Source: Coemansia sp. RSA 1804
Lineage: Eukaryota > Kickxellomycota > Kickxellomycetes > Kickxellales > Kickxellaceae
Assembly (NCBI GenBank): GCA_027578815.1
Contig: JANBTH010000232.1
Coordinates: 1 to 24,921, forward strand
Reading direction: 5' to 3'
Length of the DNA stretch: 24,921 bases
Below, in pieces: positions 23,980 through 24,921 of this stretch (positions are counted from its first letter, which is position 1; each line of letters opens with the position of its first letter). The notes under the pieces were generated by a model that ran no database searches, was not told where the DNA came from, and saw only the letters and a program-made list of their open reading frames with translations. A program made the translations under genes and the position numbers.

Positions 23980-24921
23980 TTACTCTGGGTCGGTTACGTA
24001 GGTACCGGGGAAGATCCCCTCAACGCCATTCAGTCGCCCAGTCCACCAGTTGTCCTTTGACTCGGTGCGCTCAACAAGCTCGATCCTATCGCCCTCCTTG
24101 AACACAAGGTCGCCGTCTGCCTGCCCTGCGTAGTCGTAGATCGCAGTCACATACTGCACAGCTGGCCCTCCTTTCTCGGGCGGGCGCGGAGAGAGTGGCT
24201 TGGGTGGTCCCGATGGTGCGCCAGCGGAGGCGTGGTACGACGGCGGCGCTGCTGTTGAAGAAGAGCCGGGCTCGCCGGACACCGGTGCTTTGGTCTGCGA
24301 TGCGCCCTGGTAGGGCATCGGGAACTGCTGCTGCTGCTGCGAGGCCGGCTGCTGGTTGTACGAGCCATACGGGTTCTTGGTGTCGGCACCAGGCAGAGCA
24401 CCACCCGCACCCACGGATGGGCTCTGGGCGCTCCTGTTCTGTGCTGAGGACGGCCCAGCAGAGCCGTACGGATTGGCAGATCCCGCAGACCCATATGGAT
24501 TGGTAGAGCCAGCAGAACCATAGGGGTTGGTGGAGCCAGCAGAACCATACGGGTTGGTAGAACCAACAGACGGGGGCTGCTGCTGCTGCTGCTGCTGCTG
24601 TGGCGGCGGAAGCGGAGACGCGTTGATTCCAGGACTGTTGTGCTTAAAGACAGACGACGCTTGTGTTGGACCCGCAGGCTTGTCCTTCTTGCGGAAAGTG
24701 TTCATGACTGAACCAAACTTGCTCTTGTTCTGATCTTCAATAGTAAGCGGAGTAACCTCCATGTACCCGTGACCCCACAGGTCCAGCTTGGACAGATGCT
24801 GCTCTGCAACACCCCACTTGCGTTGCCAGCCAACAAGCACAGGTGTGCCCAGGTCAAAGGCCGGGCAGTTCCTGGCAGCGTCAGAGAACTCTCTAAACAG
24901 ATTGGTGTACAGAGTGTGCTG
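23980..24921 (-). CDS. SH3-domain protein, probably BAR-SH3 (amphiphysin/endophilin-like), C-terminal part
   Basis: The frame is open from the right edge (first codon CAG at 24919-24921), so the N-terminal part is outside the window; 313 residues are visible, ending at TAA 23980-23982. The first ~80 residues are helical (LYTNLFREFSDAARNCPAF..., LSKLDLWGHGYMEVTPL) and may be the end of a BAR-like domain. A long low-complexity linker follows, with an eight-Gln run, four tandem GSTNPYGSA-type repeats and several Pro-rich pieces. The last ~59 residues are a clear SH3 domain: YVTAIYDYAGQADGDLVF, then NWWTGRLNGVEGIFPGTYV, very like fungal Rvs167/Hob1 or Mug137. Such proteins bend membrane and bind actin regulators during endocytosis. 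Which of these it is cannot be settled here. Confidence 0.82.
   Translation of the reverse strand, partial: QHTLYTNLFREFSDAARNCPAFDLGTPVLVGWQRKWGVAEQHLSKLDLWGHGYMEVTPLTIEDQNKSKFGSVMNTFRKKDKPAGPTQASSVFKHNSPGINASPLPPPQQQQQQQQPPSVGSTNPYGSAGSTNPYGSAGSTNPYGSAGSANPYGSAGPSSAQNRSAQSPSVGAGGALPGADTKNPYGSYNQQPASQQQQQFPMPYQGASQTKAPVSGEPGSSSTAAPPSYHASAGAPSGPPKPLSPRPPEKGGPAVQYVTAIYDYAGQADGDLVFKEGDRIELVERTESKDNWWTGRLNGVEGIFPGTYVTDPE
24454..24564 (-). repeat. Four tandem 27-bp repeats coding for NPYGSAGST-type units
   Basis: On the minus strand the units read NPYGSAGST, NPYGSAGST, NPYGSAGSA and NPYGSAGPS, diverging mainly at third positions. A fifth NPYGS occurs later in the same linker. Likely expanded by slippage or unequal exchange. 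Confidence 0.85.
24577..24600 (-). repeat. CAG tract coding for eight Gln
   Basis: Eight uninterrupted CTG triplets on the plus strand, so CAG on the coding strand, next to a Pro run in the linker of the SH3 protein. Confidence 0.9.

Overview
This window looks like nuclear DNA of a fungus. Most predicted proteins match eukaryotic or fungus-typical families: DGAT2, the fungal Ssu1 sulfite pump, DUF4246, PalC-like BRO1, Mis18 and a fungal vezatin/Inp2-like myosin-binding protein. Genes are close together, mostly one uninterrupted reading frame, GC-richer than the AT-rich spacers, and placed on both strands. The few possible introns are short. I would guess an early-diverging, intron-poor lineage such as the Zoopagomycota/Kickxellomycotina, but this is a guess from gene style, not a placement. 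I see no bacterial operon, CRISPR array, transposon, rRNA or convincing tRNA.

Layout, left to right. (1) 1-2.9 kb: the 3' end of a DGAT2-family acyltransferase gene, a short possibly mitochondrial unknown protein, and a vezatin/Inp2-like membrane protein convergent with it. (2) 3.1-5.8 kb: a DUF4246 protein and an unrecognised membrane protein, both on the minus strand. (3) 6.3-10.3 kb: a divergent pair of ribosome-assembly genes, GRWD1/RRB1 (minus) and MPP10 (plus), whose shared promoter holds a perfect 10-bp inverted repeat. (4) 10.3-15.1 kb: an overlooked 56-codon minus-strand ORF, the SSU1 sulfite exporter, then about 2.2 kb with no gene I can support. (5) 15.1-17.9 kb: a possible tiny spliced gene, the splicing factor SF3B6/p14, and a nearly complete second DGAT2. 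(6) 17.9-22.2 kb: DBP5 helicase, a PalC-like BRO1 protein and the centromere factor Mis18, all minus. (7) 22.4-24.9 kb: Mpv17/Sym1-family protein, several sub-60-codon ORFs, and the C-terminal part of an SH3 protein running off the right edge.

The genes do not form one pathway. Small themes are ribosome assembly and RNA handling (RRB1, MPP10, SF3B6, DBP5), lipid and organelle membranes (two DGAT2 paralogues, vezatin/Inp2-like, Mpv17), and membrane remodelling (BRO1, SH3). No clearly new biological system is evident. The points most worth a second look are the non-coding architecture (the inverted repeat at 8171-8199, the nested coaxial inverted repeats at 15548-15616, recurrent TCACGTG sites), the unresolved 5' and 3' introns of DBP5 and Mis18, and several sub-60-codon ORFs in the spacers.
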